Positions 43,961 to 55,280 are shown, counted from the stretch's first letter. The stretch is DNA of 64,000 nucleotides from Massospora cicadina (GCA_022478985.1 JAKSZP010002713.1:124001-188000); one strand, 5' to 3'. The notes: generated by a model not told the origin, from the sequence alone. Numbers and translations: made by a program.

Positions 43961-45375
43961 TAGAAGGGCTTGCAGAGAAATGGTCCAGGTCAGGGGCCTC
44001 CTTCAGACCCTAAACATTTACTGTTATTAGCAGGATACCTCTGATTTAAAGGAAAACTTTAGATCATCTCAAAAAACCACAGTATCTTTTAGTTGGGGTT
44101 GTATCATTTTAAGTATAGCAAGTTATAGATCAGTCATCTAATTCACTCAATCCTCTCCTGAGGTGAATTAGAGTAGTCAATAAGTCAGAAAAGAGACTTT
44201 TAAATCTATCTATGCTAATATACCAATCTAGAAAAAATCCATGCAGTATTAGATTTATCACATTTAAGTTCTCCCCCACATTTTATCAGATTTTTTACAA
44301 TTAGGAAAAAAGCTACTCATCTCATATCGCTCTTCCCAATACATCCAATCAAAATGTGTACAGGAGCTATGTTCTAGAACTGCACCTTGAAATCCCCTCC
44401 TACTCTCCTGCCCCCTAATATAAAGGAAACAGCCCTACATATAGAATGTTTCAAAGGTATTCTCCTTTTTTCCTTTTTTTAGTACTAGATGGTCCTTTTT
44501 TCCTTTTAAAAACCTATTTATTAACCTCTTTACCATGGAATCTGCCTTTCACGCCATACCTTTGTTCCCTTAATTTCATTTAGAAATGCAACCTGCCACC
44601 TAAAGATAAACTTTGATATTATTAGATGTGATACTCTGGTCCATGGATTTGACATCACTCCATGCAACAGGAAAAATTTGTGAGCAATTATGTTTCTGAG
44701 CATAGCTGCTGATATGTCACACATGCCGTGCAAGCCTGAAACTGCATTTTAACTGTCAACTTACCACCTATCAGAGCAATACATCATTTATATGAACAAC
44801 CTCCATTATGATCCATTTTAATTCAATACTAGAAGCTGCAGAACTCAGAGGAGTTGTTAACCTCTCTGCTACTCCTCTTGGGTTGCCTCAGTAAGGCCCA
44901 CGTTTGTCCCCATTGCAATTTCTGGCTTGTTATAGGGCCTGAAGGATAACTAGGTATCAGGCATAAAAGCAAGAATATTATCCGCGTAAGCTCATCAAAT
45001 ATGATGACAAAAAAAGCCTATTTTGGGCATTTTAGCAAATACATTGAATTAATATACTGATAAGTCAGATCATGTGATATTTGTGGGATCTGCCAATGAA
45101 TGCCACAAATAATTTGTTTAAAGTGAGAATTTTACTTTATAATAAAGGTAATAAATAACGCTTGTTAAAGTTTTTTATCTTAATTTATTGTTTAGGCAGG
45201 GCAAAACCAAGAAAGGTCCTTTTCTCAATACTAGTATTTCCTATTTAAACTAGTTCAGATTTTGAGACCATGGGATTTAAGGCAAAATAATGTAAAGCTG
45301 AGTTATCTAAATTAGGAAATATAGGCTTTCAGCCTATCATATTGAAGATAAAATTTTTTTGAGGAAAAACTGACC
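43961..45375. other. No gene; contains one micro-insertion
   Basis: AT-rich sequence without recognisable domains on either strand. A 67-codon minus ORF at 44530-44733 is unassigned. The 15-bp LINE micro-insertion at 44478 lies here. Confidence 0.45.
44478..44492 (-). mobile_element. Ultra-short LINE 3'-end insertion, copy 4 (15 bp)
   Basis: TTTAGTACTAGATGG, that is CCATCTAGTACTAAA on the minus strand, between two copies of the 15-bp TCCTTTTTTCCTTTT (44463-44477 and 44493-44507). On its own it would be unrecognisable. The duplicated flank and identity with the other copies make the case. The simple-sequence flank lowers certainty. Confidence 0.7.
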
Positions 45376-45693
45376 CATGTGGTAGCGATTTGATGAATTG
45401 TATCCAATCACCAGCAAGTAAAATCTTCTCACCTCAGCGGTGGTCAGACTTGTGTGGTAATGATTGGTTGATGTTTACCCTATCATCATCAAGTAAAATC
45501 TTTGCACCTCGGAGGTGGTCAGATTTGTGTTTTAATGATTTGTTAATGTTTACCCTATCATCATTGAGTAAAATCTTCACACCTCAGTGGTGGTCAGACT
45601 AGGGTGGTAATGATTGGTTAATTTGCACCCAATCATTGATGAGTAAAATCTTCTCATCTCAGAGGTGATCAAACCCGTGTGGTGATGAACACC
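45376..45693 (+). repeat. 75-bp minisatellite, four units plus a partial
   Basis: Units at 45376-45450, 45451-45525, 45526-45600 and 45601-45675, then an 18-bp start of a fifth. Core segments are GTGGTAATGATTGGTTAATG, AGTAAAATCTTC and ACCTCAGAGGTGGTCAGACT. Period is exactly 75 bp, so a reading frame is kept through every unit. The + ORF 45390-45602 encodes a 25-residue repeat with SKIF-x-P-x-RWSDLC-x-NDWLMFTL. Copies differ by roughly 10-20% by eye. No longer gene surrounds it, so coding is unproven. Confidence 0.9.
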
Positions 45694-46845
45694 CTAAATT
45701 TGGCCAAAAATTCAGAGTAATTCTATTATTAATTATTACCTTTTTAAGCCGTTTTTTGTTATAAGCCATATTTTTCCAATAGTTAGGATTCCACCAAAAA
45801 TCATCCAAGGTCTTTTTTTCTGTGGGTACTCATATTGTTGATATCCACAATATTATTTGATGATTGGGCAGAAGATGAGCCAATCATGGTAGCAATTTAG
45901 TACACTAATACCTCTAACATTCTTTTTCTTAAATTGAAAATGAGAATGTCCAAAAATACTATAAAATAATGGAAATTCTTCCTTGGATTCAATCAAAGGC
46001 CTCAGAATGGTTGGTATAAAATACTAGTTATCTGAATTAATGGAACCTCAGTACATGATACAATGTTTTCACTGGGTAACTTAAGAGGCTGCAAAATGAA
46101 TAGTACTCTCAAAAGAATACAAATCCAGATATGCTTTAAAATAGAGTTGGATAAAAAAGGCATCTCATAATTCGCATTATAGCTTTCAATAGTACCTATG
46201 TAATTTAGGCCACAAAACATTTACAAAAACAGATGTAAAATCTAATGAAAAACCTAACTTAGATTTTTCTTTTAAATCATTATATTATTCCTTTTCTTTG
46301 AAGGTATTGAATTATCACTTAATACTATAAAATCCCCATTCTATTTACTATTAAAGTTACATTCTTTTTATGAATCTCATTGGGTGACTTTTTTAGTACT
46401 AGATGGTCCCAACCCATCATTGGGTGACTTTCATTTCAATAAGTAACTTCTTCTTACTATTGATTATCTATTTTATTTGATGACCCAAAGCAAAACTTAG
46501 CCTCCCAAATTTAATAAACAGAATATTTGTAAAAGTCATAGTTTGAAGCAGGTATAGACTGTAGGCTCACTTGAGTTTAGCTTCATCAATTAAGTAAACA
46601 AAAGTCCTGAAAGCTGGTGCTAACTCTAGGGGCACAGTATCGCTAAAAATAACTACATTTATTTGATAGCACCGATGGAATACACCCAATTAATAGTTTA
46701 TCCCACTTGACAAATTATGAAAAACAGTGAAGATGATGAATGTATGGGAAGTCCGCCCTTGGTATCATTCAAGTCAGTACAAGAACATATAATGAAGATA
46801 CCCAGAATCACAATATCTACACCTGAATTTTAGGTGAGATGTTAA
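45694..46845. other. No gene; contains one micro-insertion
   Basis: AT-rich. May include part of the LTR or leader of element G, because F is inserted at 46850 and G's gag starts 340 bp after F. A 72-codon minus ORF (46002-46220) has no known motif. Confidence 0.4.
46392..46416 (-). mobile_element. Ultra-short LINE 3'-end insertion, copy 5 (25 bp)
   Basis: TTTAGTACTAGATGG followed by TCCCAACCCA, flanked by perfect 15-bp repeats TCATTGGGTGACTTT at 46377-46391 and 46417-46431. Confidence 0.88.
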
Positions 46846-46850
46846 AAGAC
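46846..46850. repeat. Element F TSD, left
   Basis: AAGAC, repeated at 55281-55285 directly after the 3' LTR. Confidence 0.9.
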
Positions 46851-47970
46851 TGTTGGGATTTTTGCCCATATTCCCAGCTGGCTAGATTACTAGGAATCAC
46901 TAGGGGATAATTCCCTAATGCGAGGTGAATTAAAAATTGGTTGACCCTGATTTTGGGGTAACTATGTCTGGGGATTTTAGGATATTCGCCTGGTCAGATC
47001 CATCAGGGATTGATCCAGATGAATGCTTAAGATCTTGTTGGGCAGAGTTGCTGATGAAATAGGGGCATCTGATAGTTGATTAACTATCTGGTGTACCAAT
47101 TAGGATAGGTCAAGTATCATCCCTGACTTATTGGGTATATAAGGAGTAAGTTGTGAGGCGAGTGATGCCACCTGCAACAGGTGAATTGATCAGTTGGTTT
47201 GTGACCTTCTTAAAGGGTAACAAGTCCCATTACCTAAGCAGGTCGCTTGCATATATGGTTTGTTCGCTTGGATTGAGAGTAAAACATTAGTGACATCTTT
47301 TCTGACTCTTTCCGTTTTAGGTCTTGAGGATGTCCAATGATGGAATCCTAACCAGGATGGGGAAGACCATCGCTGCTGAGACGAGAATGGGTGATTCAAT
47401 GGCAACAGCTGCTGTTTCATTGAAGAGGTTTCAACTGAGGATTGGGTGCCAAATCCCCCACTATAAATTCCCTAGAATTCACAATAAAGATATAGTAAAA
47501 TGGGTATACAGTAGATATACTATCTTAGTACACTTTATCAGCTACATTTTTTCTATATATTTCTCAGGGGATATTATTGCTGTGTGCTATAATTGGGAGA
47601 GTGTTTAAGGAAAAGAGTAAGGACCTGAGCGGGAATTCAGGAAGAAGCAGAATCAAATTGGGGATTGATGCCGACTGTGTGTCAAACTGGAGAAACTATC
47701 AACGGAATCAATGAGAAGGTTGGGGTAGCTGGTACAAGGGAGTTAATCCCTATATTGAGACATCACAATTATTTTGAGCGGAAATATTGGCTGAGCATTA
47801 GGCTGAGATCTAGGACTTTCATTCAACTATGGATAATAGTCGCCATACTATTATCAATCAATCATATCAATTACTATACAATGTGGACAAATTGCACAAA
47901 ATCTGAAACTGTGCAAGTGATAAGTTTGTAGGAGATTGGCCAAAAATTAATCAAAACCTATAAATTTTCA
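46851..47970 (+). repeat. Element F 5' LTR
   Basis: Begins TGTTGGGATTTTTGCCC and ends AATTTTCA. The 94-codon ORF at 47324-47608 is present in both LTRs (114 codons in the 3' one) and is best taken as chance openness in an LTR. Confidence 0.95.
47136..47144 (+). promoter_or_regulatory. TATA-like promoter element in element F LTR
   Basis: TATATAAGG in the middle of the 5' LTR, a plausible Pol II TATA box marking the U3/R boundary just downstream. The 3' LTR copy reads TATGTAAGG (54442-54450). Confidence 0.4.
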
Positions 47971-47975
47971 AAAAG

Positions 47976-47993
47976 CGGTGCTCACTACAGGGG
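47976..47993 (+). promoter_or_regulatory. Element F primer-binding site
   Basis: CGGTGCTCACTACAGGGG, five bases after the LTR. It matches the E and H sites with its first T changed to C. Complementary to a tRNA 3' end ...GTGAGCACCA. Confidence 0.8.
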
Positions 47994-47999
47994 TGTAGC

Positions 48000-49380
48000 T
48001 GAGTAGAAGTGATAAGAACATGGTGTCCTATGAATATGTTTTCAAATTACAGTAATATGTTACTTTGGAAAGTAACATTAATGAATACAGAACGTGAAGT
48101 GGATCACGTTCAATTGCGTTCACCCAGCTCAGAAGTGGACTTCAAGTGAAGCTAAGTGAGGATTTTCAAGTTATGGGAAAAGGACTTGCATCCTAGATAT
48201 AAAACTATTTAGTGCTTCAAGAAAACCTGTTTCACTCAACATCTATCTGAGATAAAAGAGGATCAGCAGGGCCAACTTGGGTTGAAATTGGTCCTCTTGA
48301 AATAGTCCTTAGGAACAGTAGGACTAACTCAGGTTGAAATTGGGTCCATTTTAATATTCCTGAGGAGTGAGTGTTTAGATGAAGTATTGGATGAAATAGG
48401 AAGCAATCAATTAAGATTATTGGATTGCCATACCAATGAAGATATGAAGAGAAAACAGGAAAGATTGATCCAAGATAGTGGAGAGAATCATTTGACTCAA
48501 TAACACTCAAACAATGATCAGAAATTGTTGGAGACAAGTTCATCAAATCAAGATGAAATTGGATGAAGCTAATGAGGCCAGAACGACCTGTGTAATTAAG
48601 GGATCGTTTACGGATCAACCAGTGGATTTATTTCCAACGTTTAGGATGGCCATGAAGGCCAAAAATCGTTTTCAGGAGAAAAGCAATCTGAACAATTGAA
48701 CAGAACTGTTGACTAATGTGATAGGAAGATTTAAGAATCAGTTGCTCAAATATGAGATGAAATTAGGACCTGTTGGACAAATAACCAGTCGGCATCGAAG
48801 GTTTAATGAATGAAAATATTCAAGAGTATTGCCAAAGTCGGCAAGTGTAGCCTATACATGAAGAAACAGCACTGCTGGTCTTATAGTGAAGTAGGTCAAT
48901 ACTAAAAAATTGGAAGTATTTGACCTAAGAGAAAATATTTGCAAGGTAACCAGCAGACCTCTGAACCATTAAATGGTTATGTCCTGAGATTTTTGTCAAG
49001 TCCCAGAAGAGGGCCACTGAACCAAATGGATGGTTAAATCTTAAGAGGATAAGATTTTGAACCATGATAACTGGTAGGTCAGAGTATACTTAGGACTCAC
49101 TTTGGATATAGAAGAAAAGAAGGACCTCTGATCATTTTGTAGGTTAAAATTCCCATTGAAAAAGAAAAATACAAAAAATATATAAAACATATAAAATATT
49201 AAAAATCAATTTAATTGATCCATGAATTTCAGACCTAGGAAGCCCCTGGAAGAAATCCAGAGTAGAGCCTTGGGTGGCTCCTGGAATAATTATTCCAGGA
49301 CATGGAGAAATTCGAGTTCTCCTGGTGAAGATAAATGAAAAACTGATGAAGATCAAGAAGAATCAGATTATCCTGTTTGT
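48000..49380 (+). pseudogene. Element F gag/protease region
   Basis: Follows the PBS and precedes pol. Broken + frames show acidic, helical stretches such as NEDMKRKQERLIQDSGENHL (about 48436-48497). Further on, a charged region near 48980-49140 repeats DPxPLxxxDG-like wording (EPLNGYVL, GPLNQMDG). No CCHC knuckle and no DTG motif were found. By position this is gag plus protease. No domain confirms it. Confidence 0.4.
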
Positions 49381-49399
49381 TCATTTAATCCTGATGGCT

Positions 49400-50400
49400 A
49401 ACTGAGGAAATTCTACGATTTTGGGACACTTGGTGAGATGAGATTACCAGCTGGGGTAATTAAGAGTATCAACCAATTGGTTGATCAAGAGCAACTCGCT
49501 AATCTGATGGAAGGATAGTAAGAGGAGGTGCACAAATTGTCTGAAATGTATTGGGAATTATTCACCAAGGATGACCACAATTTGGGATGCACAAGAGTTG
49601 TGATTCACAAGGTTGATACTGGGGAAATCTGCTGATCAGGATGAGACCAATTTGACAGTTGAAGGCAGCTGAAGTGGTAGCGGAAGAAGAAATCAGTAAA
49701 CTAGTGAAGCATGGGCTTCTAGTTCCATTGTCAAGTCCCTGGGCGAGTCTGATTCTTATTATAAAGAAAAAGGATGGCTTGAATTGTGTAGTGATTGACT
49801 ACTGGAAGCTGAATAAGATTACAAAGAAGAATTTGTATTTCCTACCAAGAATTGATGATGCGTTAGATTAATTGGGAAAGATGAAGTATTTTTCCACAAT
49901 GTATATGATATTGGGTTATTGGCAAATCGATTTTCCAAGAGAAGACCAAGAAAAATGCGCAATTATTATCGCACAGGGGCTATACCAACTGACGAGGATG
50001 CCCAAGGGTCTATGCAATGCGCCTGCAACGTTCCAGTGGGCCATGGATTTTATAATGAGTGACTTGAAGTTGTCGTGTGTCCTGGTGTACTTAGATGTTA
50101 TAAATATGTTCAGCAGGAAGTTTATCTGACCTTATACACCACTTGGAAGAAGTATTCAAGAGACTGCTCACGGCCACCATGAAGATTAAGCCAAGGAAGT
50201 GTCACTTTTCAAGAAAGAATTGGAATATCTGGGATTTTTGATCAACTCTAGTGTATTGCAGCTGCAAGCCCAAAATATTGAAGCCATAGAAAGGATGGCT
50301 ATGCTGAAGAGTGTCTGAGATATCCAAGTGTTCATTGGAATGGTCAAATACTATAGAAATTTATTCAGGATTTTTCCATAATTGACATTCCCTTATTCCA
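49400..50400 (+). pseudogene. Element F reverse transcriptase
   Basis: The leader reads LPAGVIKSINQLVDQEQL and ELFTKDDHNLGCTRVVIHKVDTG (family: VFAxxxxDLG...HxIdTG). Then VVAEEEISKLVKHGLLVPLS, SPWASLILIIKKKDG, CVVIDYWKLNKIT and FLPRIDDALD follow. Two frames further come YFSTMYMILGYWQI, EKCAIII, GLYQLTRMPKGLCNAPATFQ and SCVLVYLDVINMF. The catalytic motif reads YLDV in place of YLDD. A TAA at 49869 separates the two long frames. The next frame gives the thumb (LEYLGFLINS, QVFIGMVKYYRNL). Confidence 0.93.
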
Positions 50401-50900
50401 TCTGTTGAAGAATACAAAGAAAGGATTTGTATGAAATAAAGAAGCACAGGAATCCTTTGATGAGTTATGCCAATATATAATAGATTCTCCGATTTTGAAA
50501 TATCCAAATTATAATTGAGAATTTATTATACAAACTGATGCTTTGTTAATGGCAGTTGTCGCCATATTAAACAAAGTAGATGATCTTGGGGATGAACATC
50601 CAGTGCATATGTGAGCTGGACACTCTCAGCCGCTGAGAGGACTACACCATAACTTAGAATGAATGCCTTGCAGTCATTTACGCCTGTAAGCCGTTTCAGG
50701 TGTATATCCATGGAGCGCACTTTAAAGTGGTGATGAACCACTCCTCATTGTGTTGGCTCCATAATTTGCGAGAACCAGTAGGACGACTGGTCTGATGAGC
50801 ATTAAGCTAAAGGCTTATAGTTATGAGATTGTCCACTGATTGGGGGCTTCTCACAAGAATGCGGATAGCTTATTATGGTTACCAATGTTTAGATGGTATT
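50400..50900 (+). pseudogene. Element F RNase H
   Basis: The + strand has FIIQTDALLMAVVAIL (first Asp in TDA, family TDASxxxxGAVL), EHPVHM-AGHSQPL and a decayed KECLAVxxAxKxFxxYIHG (CLAVIYACKPFQVYIHG in another frame, about 50668-50715). FKVVMNHSSL (family: FxVxTDHxSL) and LKAYSYEIVH-LGASHKNADSLLW (family: LQxYxFxIxHRPGxxxxNADALSR) complete it. The stop at 50837-50839 is TGA where the family has Arg. Confidence 0.88.
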
Positions 50901-50984
50901 CAGCAGGCAGATGAGTTATTCCAGAGAATGGTCAATGGGGAAATTAGGAATGAGCCCCGAGAAATCCAAGGTGCAGTTTGAAAA

Positions 50985-51790
50985 GTGATGGAAAACACTG
51001 AGATCATGGATGGACAAGTTTTCAAGATGATTAACGGGAAGCTATTACAATTTCTAAAGCTGTCAGAAAGAGCAGCTATTGTGCAAGCCACTCATAAGGT
51101 TGTCAGGCATAGAGACCTGAGAAAAATGACTGACCATATTCTTCAGTACTATTACTGGGATCAATCAACTATGATGTCACCAACTATCTAGCTTGTTGTG
51201 TGGAGTGCCAGTTTCACAAACCACATAAGAGTACAACTGGATACTGACTGGTCCACCCTGGATTTGCCTGGCATATGATGTCCATCAACGTGATGGGACC
51301 ACTGATGATGAGCACAGGGGGAGTCAAGTACATAATAGTTGCAATTGATCATCTGATGAGATGGGTCGAGATGAAGGCCCTGGTGAAAGTGGATGCATCC
51401 AGCACCGCAAAGTTCATCCTGGATCAAGTAGTATACTGACATGGATGCCCGCAGGTCCTGCATAGCAATAATGGGACAAACTTCTTGTCTCATGTGATCC
51501 TGTTGTTAAATGAGATAATGGTGGTCAGAGGAGTCATGTCAGTACCTTACCAGCCAAAGATGAATGGACTGGTAGAATGAGTGAATGGAATGCTTCCAAC
51601 GATGCTGAGTATGCTGGTCTCAGGAAGAACTTCCGCGTGGGGAATGTACCTGAATTTAATGACATTTGCCTACAATATCAGTCATCATACAGCGATGGGA
51701 AAACACCATTTAAATTTCTATATGGGAGGAAGCCCACATTGCCGCTGATTTTATATTCAGTGGTGGAACCAACATAGGGAATGAGTTCCA
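50985..51790 (+). pseudogene. Element F integrase
   Basis: Begins with the connection and zinc finger (ATHKVVRHRDLRKMTDHILQ and CVECQFHKPH in adjacent frames). FAWHMMSINVMGPL follows, where the first core Asp is replaced by Asn. YIIVAIDHLMRWVEMKAL, HGCPQVLHSNNGTNF (second Asp changed to Asn) and PYQPKMNGLVE-VNGML (Glu present) come next. Two stops, 51437-51439 and 51578-51580, are TGA at conserved Arg positions. The tail frame 51577-51777 gives TPFKFLYGRKPTLPL, the usual 'SPFxLLYGRxPxLP'. Confidence 0.93.
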
Positions 51791-52430
51791 AGCAGTACCT
51801 GAACCAACTGATGAATATCATGACTTAAAAGCAATCACAAGCATTCAATATTACTTTAAAGAAAAGGATAAGAGCGAAAATGACAGGTGATAAGAACTGA
51901 CTGGCCTTATCAGAATGCCAAATAGGCAAAAGAGTTGCTTATAGCGATACACACAGTTTCAGGAGAAGAATCAAACTGGATGCATTGTGGTCAGGTCCGT
52001 TTGAGATTATCATCAAGACAGTGATGGATGCCTACTCCATCAAGAACCTCTTGGATGAAAGAGTAGTAGATTGAATCCCATGCTATTTATTTGAAGCGAT
52101 GTATCAATTAAAAAAATAACAAAAAAAGAGTTCCTGAAGGACTGATGAACCATTAAGTTGATTATGTCCTAATTATTAGGTCAAGTCTGAAAAAAGGACC
52201 TATGAACCATGGAAAACTGGTAGGTCTAAGGATACCTAGGATCCATTTTGGGGTAAATTAAAAAAGATGGATCTCTCAACTGAAACATTTTTAACTCCCA
52301 TGGAAAAAAAGAAGAAACAAATAAAAGTTTGTGAAAGATATTGGAAAAAATTTGTTATAAAACTGCATTAAGAACTGTTATTTTTATAATTTTATTTTCT
52401 TATTAATTATCCTCAATTCTGGGATGATTC
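51791..52430 (+). pseudogene. Element F integrase C-terminus and pol end
   Basis: Broken frames with KLDALWSGPFEIIIKTVMDAYSI (about 51975-52040) correspond to the 'K-L-xxxxxGPFxIxxxxxxxxYxL' module that closes gypsy integrases. No chromodomain is visible, unlike element B. AT-rich non-coding sequence follows. Confidence 0.6.
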
Positions 52431-52439
52431 CACCTATGT

Positions 52440-54143
52440 CGCCTCTTGGGGGAGGGAGGATGGATCGCTGTAGGAATGAAAAACCTGCCAAAATCTATGT
52501 GAGATTGGATGCTAACAAGAGCTAGACCTACACAAAATCCAAGTTCATTGAGCAGATGCGAATCCCTGCAAGAAAGCGACTAGGGGAAGGGAAATTGAGA
52601 TGTCAGAAGAAGCCAATAGTGATACCCTGGAGTGGGGAGGAAAGCTACAGTACAAGAAGAGGCAGTCAGCAAATGACCCTGATTAATCCCGATATGGTAC
52701 TGGAGCCAGAAGATTAGTCTTGAGCACTTGCTAATGGGCTTTGTCAAGAACACTGGACATATGGGCAAGCAACAAACAAGGGATACTAGACGGGGTTGGC
52801 AAATCATGCCCCTATTAAAGCCATCAGAGGAAGATACCGATGGGATGCACCAGAAATGAGATAGTCATGTAAGGAGAGAATGGCATCCTGCAAGCAACAG
52901 CTACAAGCTTCTTGGAAGCTGAAGCAGAATGAATGATGGAAGCCAGGAGAAGATAGGAAGCTTTGTGGCCCAGCTTTGAAGAACTTGGCTGGCAAAGAAA
53001 AGAGCATAAGTAGCAAAATCCTGATCTAGGATTTTCTCAAGATTGGAAGGATTCAGTTGTATTGATAAAGCCTTGGTAACTTGAGCCCTTGTTTCTTTGT
53101 AGGAAAGTTCAAAATGAATACTGTTGCCGATGGTGAGTACAGTAACTAAGACAGCTGATTCTAGTATTGACTGAGTTAGAAGAGGAACTCTAGAAGTAAG
53201 TTTAACCTGGAAAGGAAGGACAATCAAGAGCAAAGGGCATTATTTCAGGAGCATCAATAAAGATGTTCTGCGCATCTGTGAAAGGAGAAAAATCCAGGAG
53301 AGTTTCAAAATCTAACTCTGGAATCAATGACAGAGGAAGAAACAGCCGAGAGTTGTTTGAGATGTTTGCTAGTCTGGTTTCAGAAGGGTTGGTTACCATT
53401 TCTAGTAATTCCACAGAAGGACTAGCCATTGGTGCCAGACTAGGCGTATGAGTCCTGGAAAGACTGTAGAAGAGGTTCCATAATGCAGCCCAACTCATCT
53501 GCTGGAAAAGCTGAAGATTTTGATCAAACAAACTGTTGAGCAGCTGTTGGTACTGTGATTCAGAATTTGACATATGAGCTGGATGAGAGGGGGGATGTCA
53601 GACTTATACGATAGTCAACATTATGCATTCTACAATTAATTAAGCTCCAATTTCAAAGAAAGTAATCTCAAAATTAATGGGATAAACTCTCCAGAGAAGA
53701 ATTAAGAATGTTATGAGCCATGAGATTATGAGAAGAGAATAACAAGGGCGAACATAAATGAGCATTCTTAATTGGGCCATAAAACGAACATTGATGACAA
53801 GATTCTCCTGTAGAGGATGAGGAGAAAATAAGGAAATCAAGGACACTGGACCAAGAATCCTGAATATGACAGCAGGTCATATGCCCTGATGGGGGGATGA
53901 CCGGATCCCAGGATTAATATTGACATGTGTAAATTGATCAGACCAGCACAACAGTAGATCATGGGGACCACGCTCTGAGTAGGCAGTAGCGAGTTGGAAG
54001 AGGAAGAGAGTCGCATGATGAAAGTCATCCTGAGCAGTGTTGAGTATGGGTGATTTTACTATGTTTGAGCAGGTAAAGTATTAGACCAAGTGTCCAAAGA
54101 AGTGTTCTCCTGCCCTGGTCCTTTTCAAGCTGGAAATCTAGGC
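52440..54143 (-). pseudogene. Element F post-pol region with antisense ORFs
   Basis: This 1.7-kb stretch between integrase and the 3' LTR has no pol motif on +. On the minus strand, overlapping open frames run through it: 53202-53573 (123 codons, Gln/Leu-rich start NSESQYQQLLNSLFDQNLQL), 52901-53233 (110 codons, hydrophobic, VTKALSIQLNPSNLEKILDQ) and 52804-53016 (70 codons). Two frameshifts would join them into one protein of about 250 residues. An antisense gene in this position is known from some plant gypsy elements. Whether this one is real or chance is open. Confidence 0.35.
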
Positions 54144-54156
54144 AAAAAGGGGGATG
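54144..54156 (+). promoter_or_regulatory. Element F polypurine tract
   Basis: AAAAAGGGGGATG immediately before the 3' LTR start TGTTGGG. Confidence 0.85.
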
Positions 54157-55280
54157 TGTTGGGATTTTTGCCCATATTCCCGGCCAGCTAGATTACCAGG
54201 AATCGCTAGGGGATAATTTTCTAATGTGAGGTGAATTGGAAATTGGTTGACCCTGATTTTGGGGTAACTATGTCTGGGGATTTTAGGATATTCGCCTGGT
54301 CAGATCCATCGGGAATTTATCCTGATGAATGCTTAAGATCTCGTTGGGCAGAGTTGCAGAATAAATAGGGGCATCTGATAGTTGATTAACTATCTGGTGT
54401 ACCAATTAGGATAGGTCAAGTATCATCCCTGACTTATTGGGTATGTAAGGAGTAAGTTGTGAGGCGAGTGATGCCACCTGCAACAGGTGAATTGATCAGT
54501 TGGTTTGTGACCTTCTTAAAGGGTAACAAGTCCCATTACCTAAGCAGGTCGCTTGCATATATGGTTTGTTCGCTTGTATTGAGAGTAAAACATTAGGGAC
54601 ACATTTTCTGACTTTTTCCGTTTTAGGTCTTGAGGATGTCCAATGATGGAATCCTAACCAGGATGGGGAAGACCATCGCTGCTGAGACGAGAATGGGTGA
54701 TTCAATGGCAACAGCTGCTGTTTCATTGAAGAGGTTTCAACTGAGGATTGGGTGCCAAATCCCCCACTATAAATTCCCTAGAATTCACAATAAAGATATA
54801 GTAAAATGGGTATACAGTAGATATACTATCTTAGTACACTTTATCAGCTACATTTTTTCTATATATTTCTCAGGGATATTATTGCTGTGTGCTATAATTG
54901 GGAGAGTGTTTAAGGAAAAGAGTAAGGATCTGAGCGGGGATCCAGAGAAGAAGTGGAATCAAATTGGGGATTGATGCTGACTGTGTATCTAACTGGAATA
55001 CCATCAATGAGAATCTAAGAGAAGAATAGTTTAGACAATATGATGGAATAAATCCCTATTTCGAGACATCACAAGTATTTTGAGCGAAAATACTGGCCTA
55101 GCATTAGGCTGAGATCTAGGACTTTCATTCAACTATGGATAATAGTCGTCATATTATTATCAATCAATCATATCAATTACTATACAATGTGGGCAAATTG
55201 CACAAAATCTGAACCTGTGCAAGTAATAAGTTTATAGGAATTATTAACTGAAACATAATCAAAACCTAAAAATTTTTACT
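54157..55280 (+). repeat. Element F 3' LTR
   Basis: Same sequence as 46851-47970 with scattered substitutions. It ends AATTTTTACT and is followed by TSD AAGAC (55281-55285). Confidence 0.95.

Larger units (their letters stand above)
46851..55280 (+). mobile_element. Element F: nearly complete Ty3/gypsy retrotransposon
   Basis: An 8.4-kb + strand element with 1.12-kb LTRs (46851-47970, 54157-55280), perfect 5-bp TSD AAGAC, PBS and PPT. LTRs are almost identical over long runs (about 97% in the 250 bp I compared), so this is the most recent LTR insertion in the window. Pol is nevertheless broken by several stops, many of them TGA where Arg is expected. Between integrase and the 3' LTR lie about 1.7 kb not explained by pol. 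It probably relied on an active relative for movement, or decayed quickly through methylated CpG. Confidence 0.95.

Noticed and set aside
47324..47608. 94-codon ORF repeated at 54630-54974, looking like a conserved gene pair
   Set aside because: Both copies lie inside the two LTRs of element F, so the identity comes from LTR duplication and not from selection on a protein.
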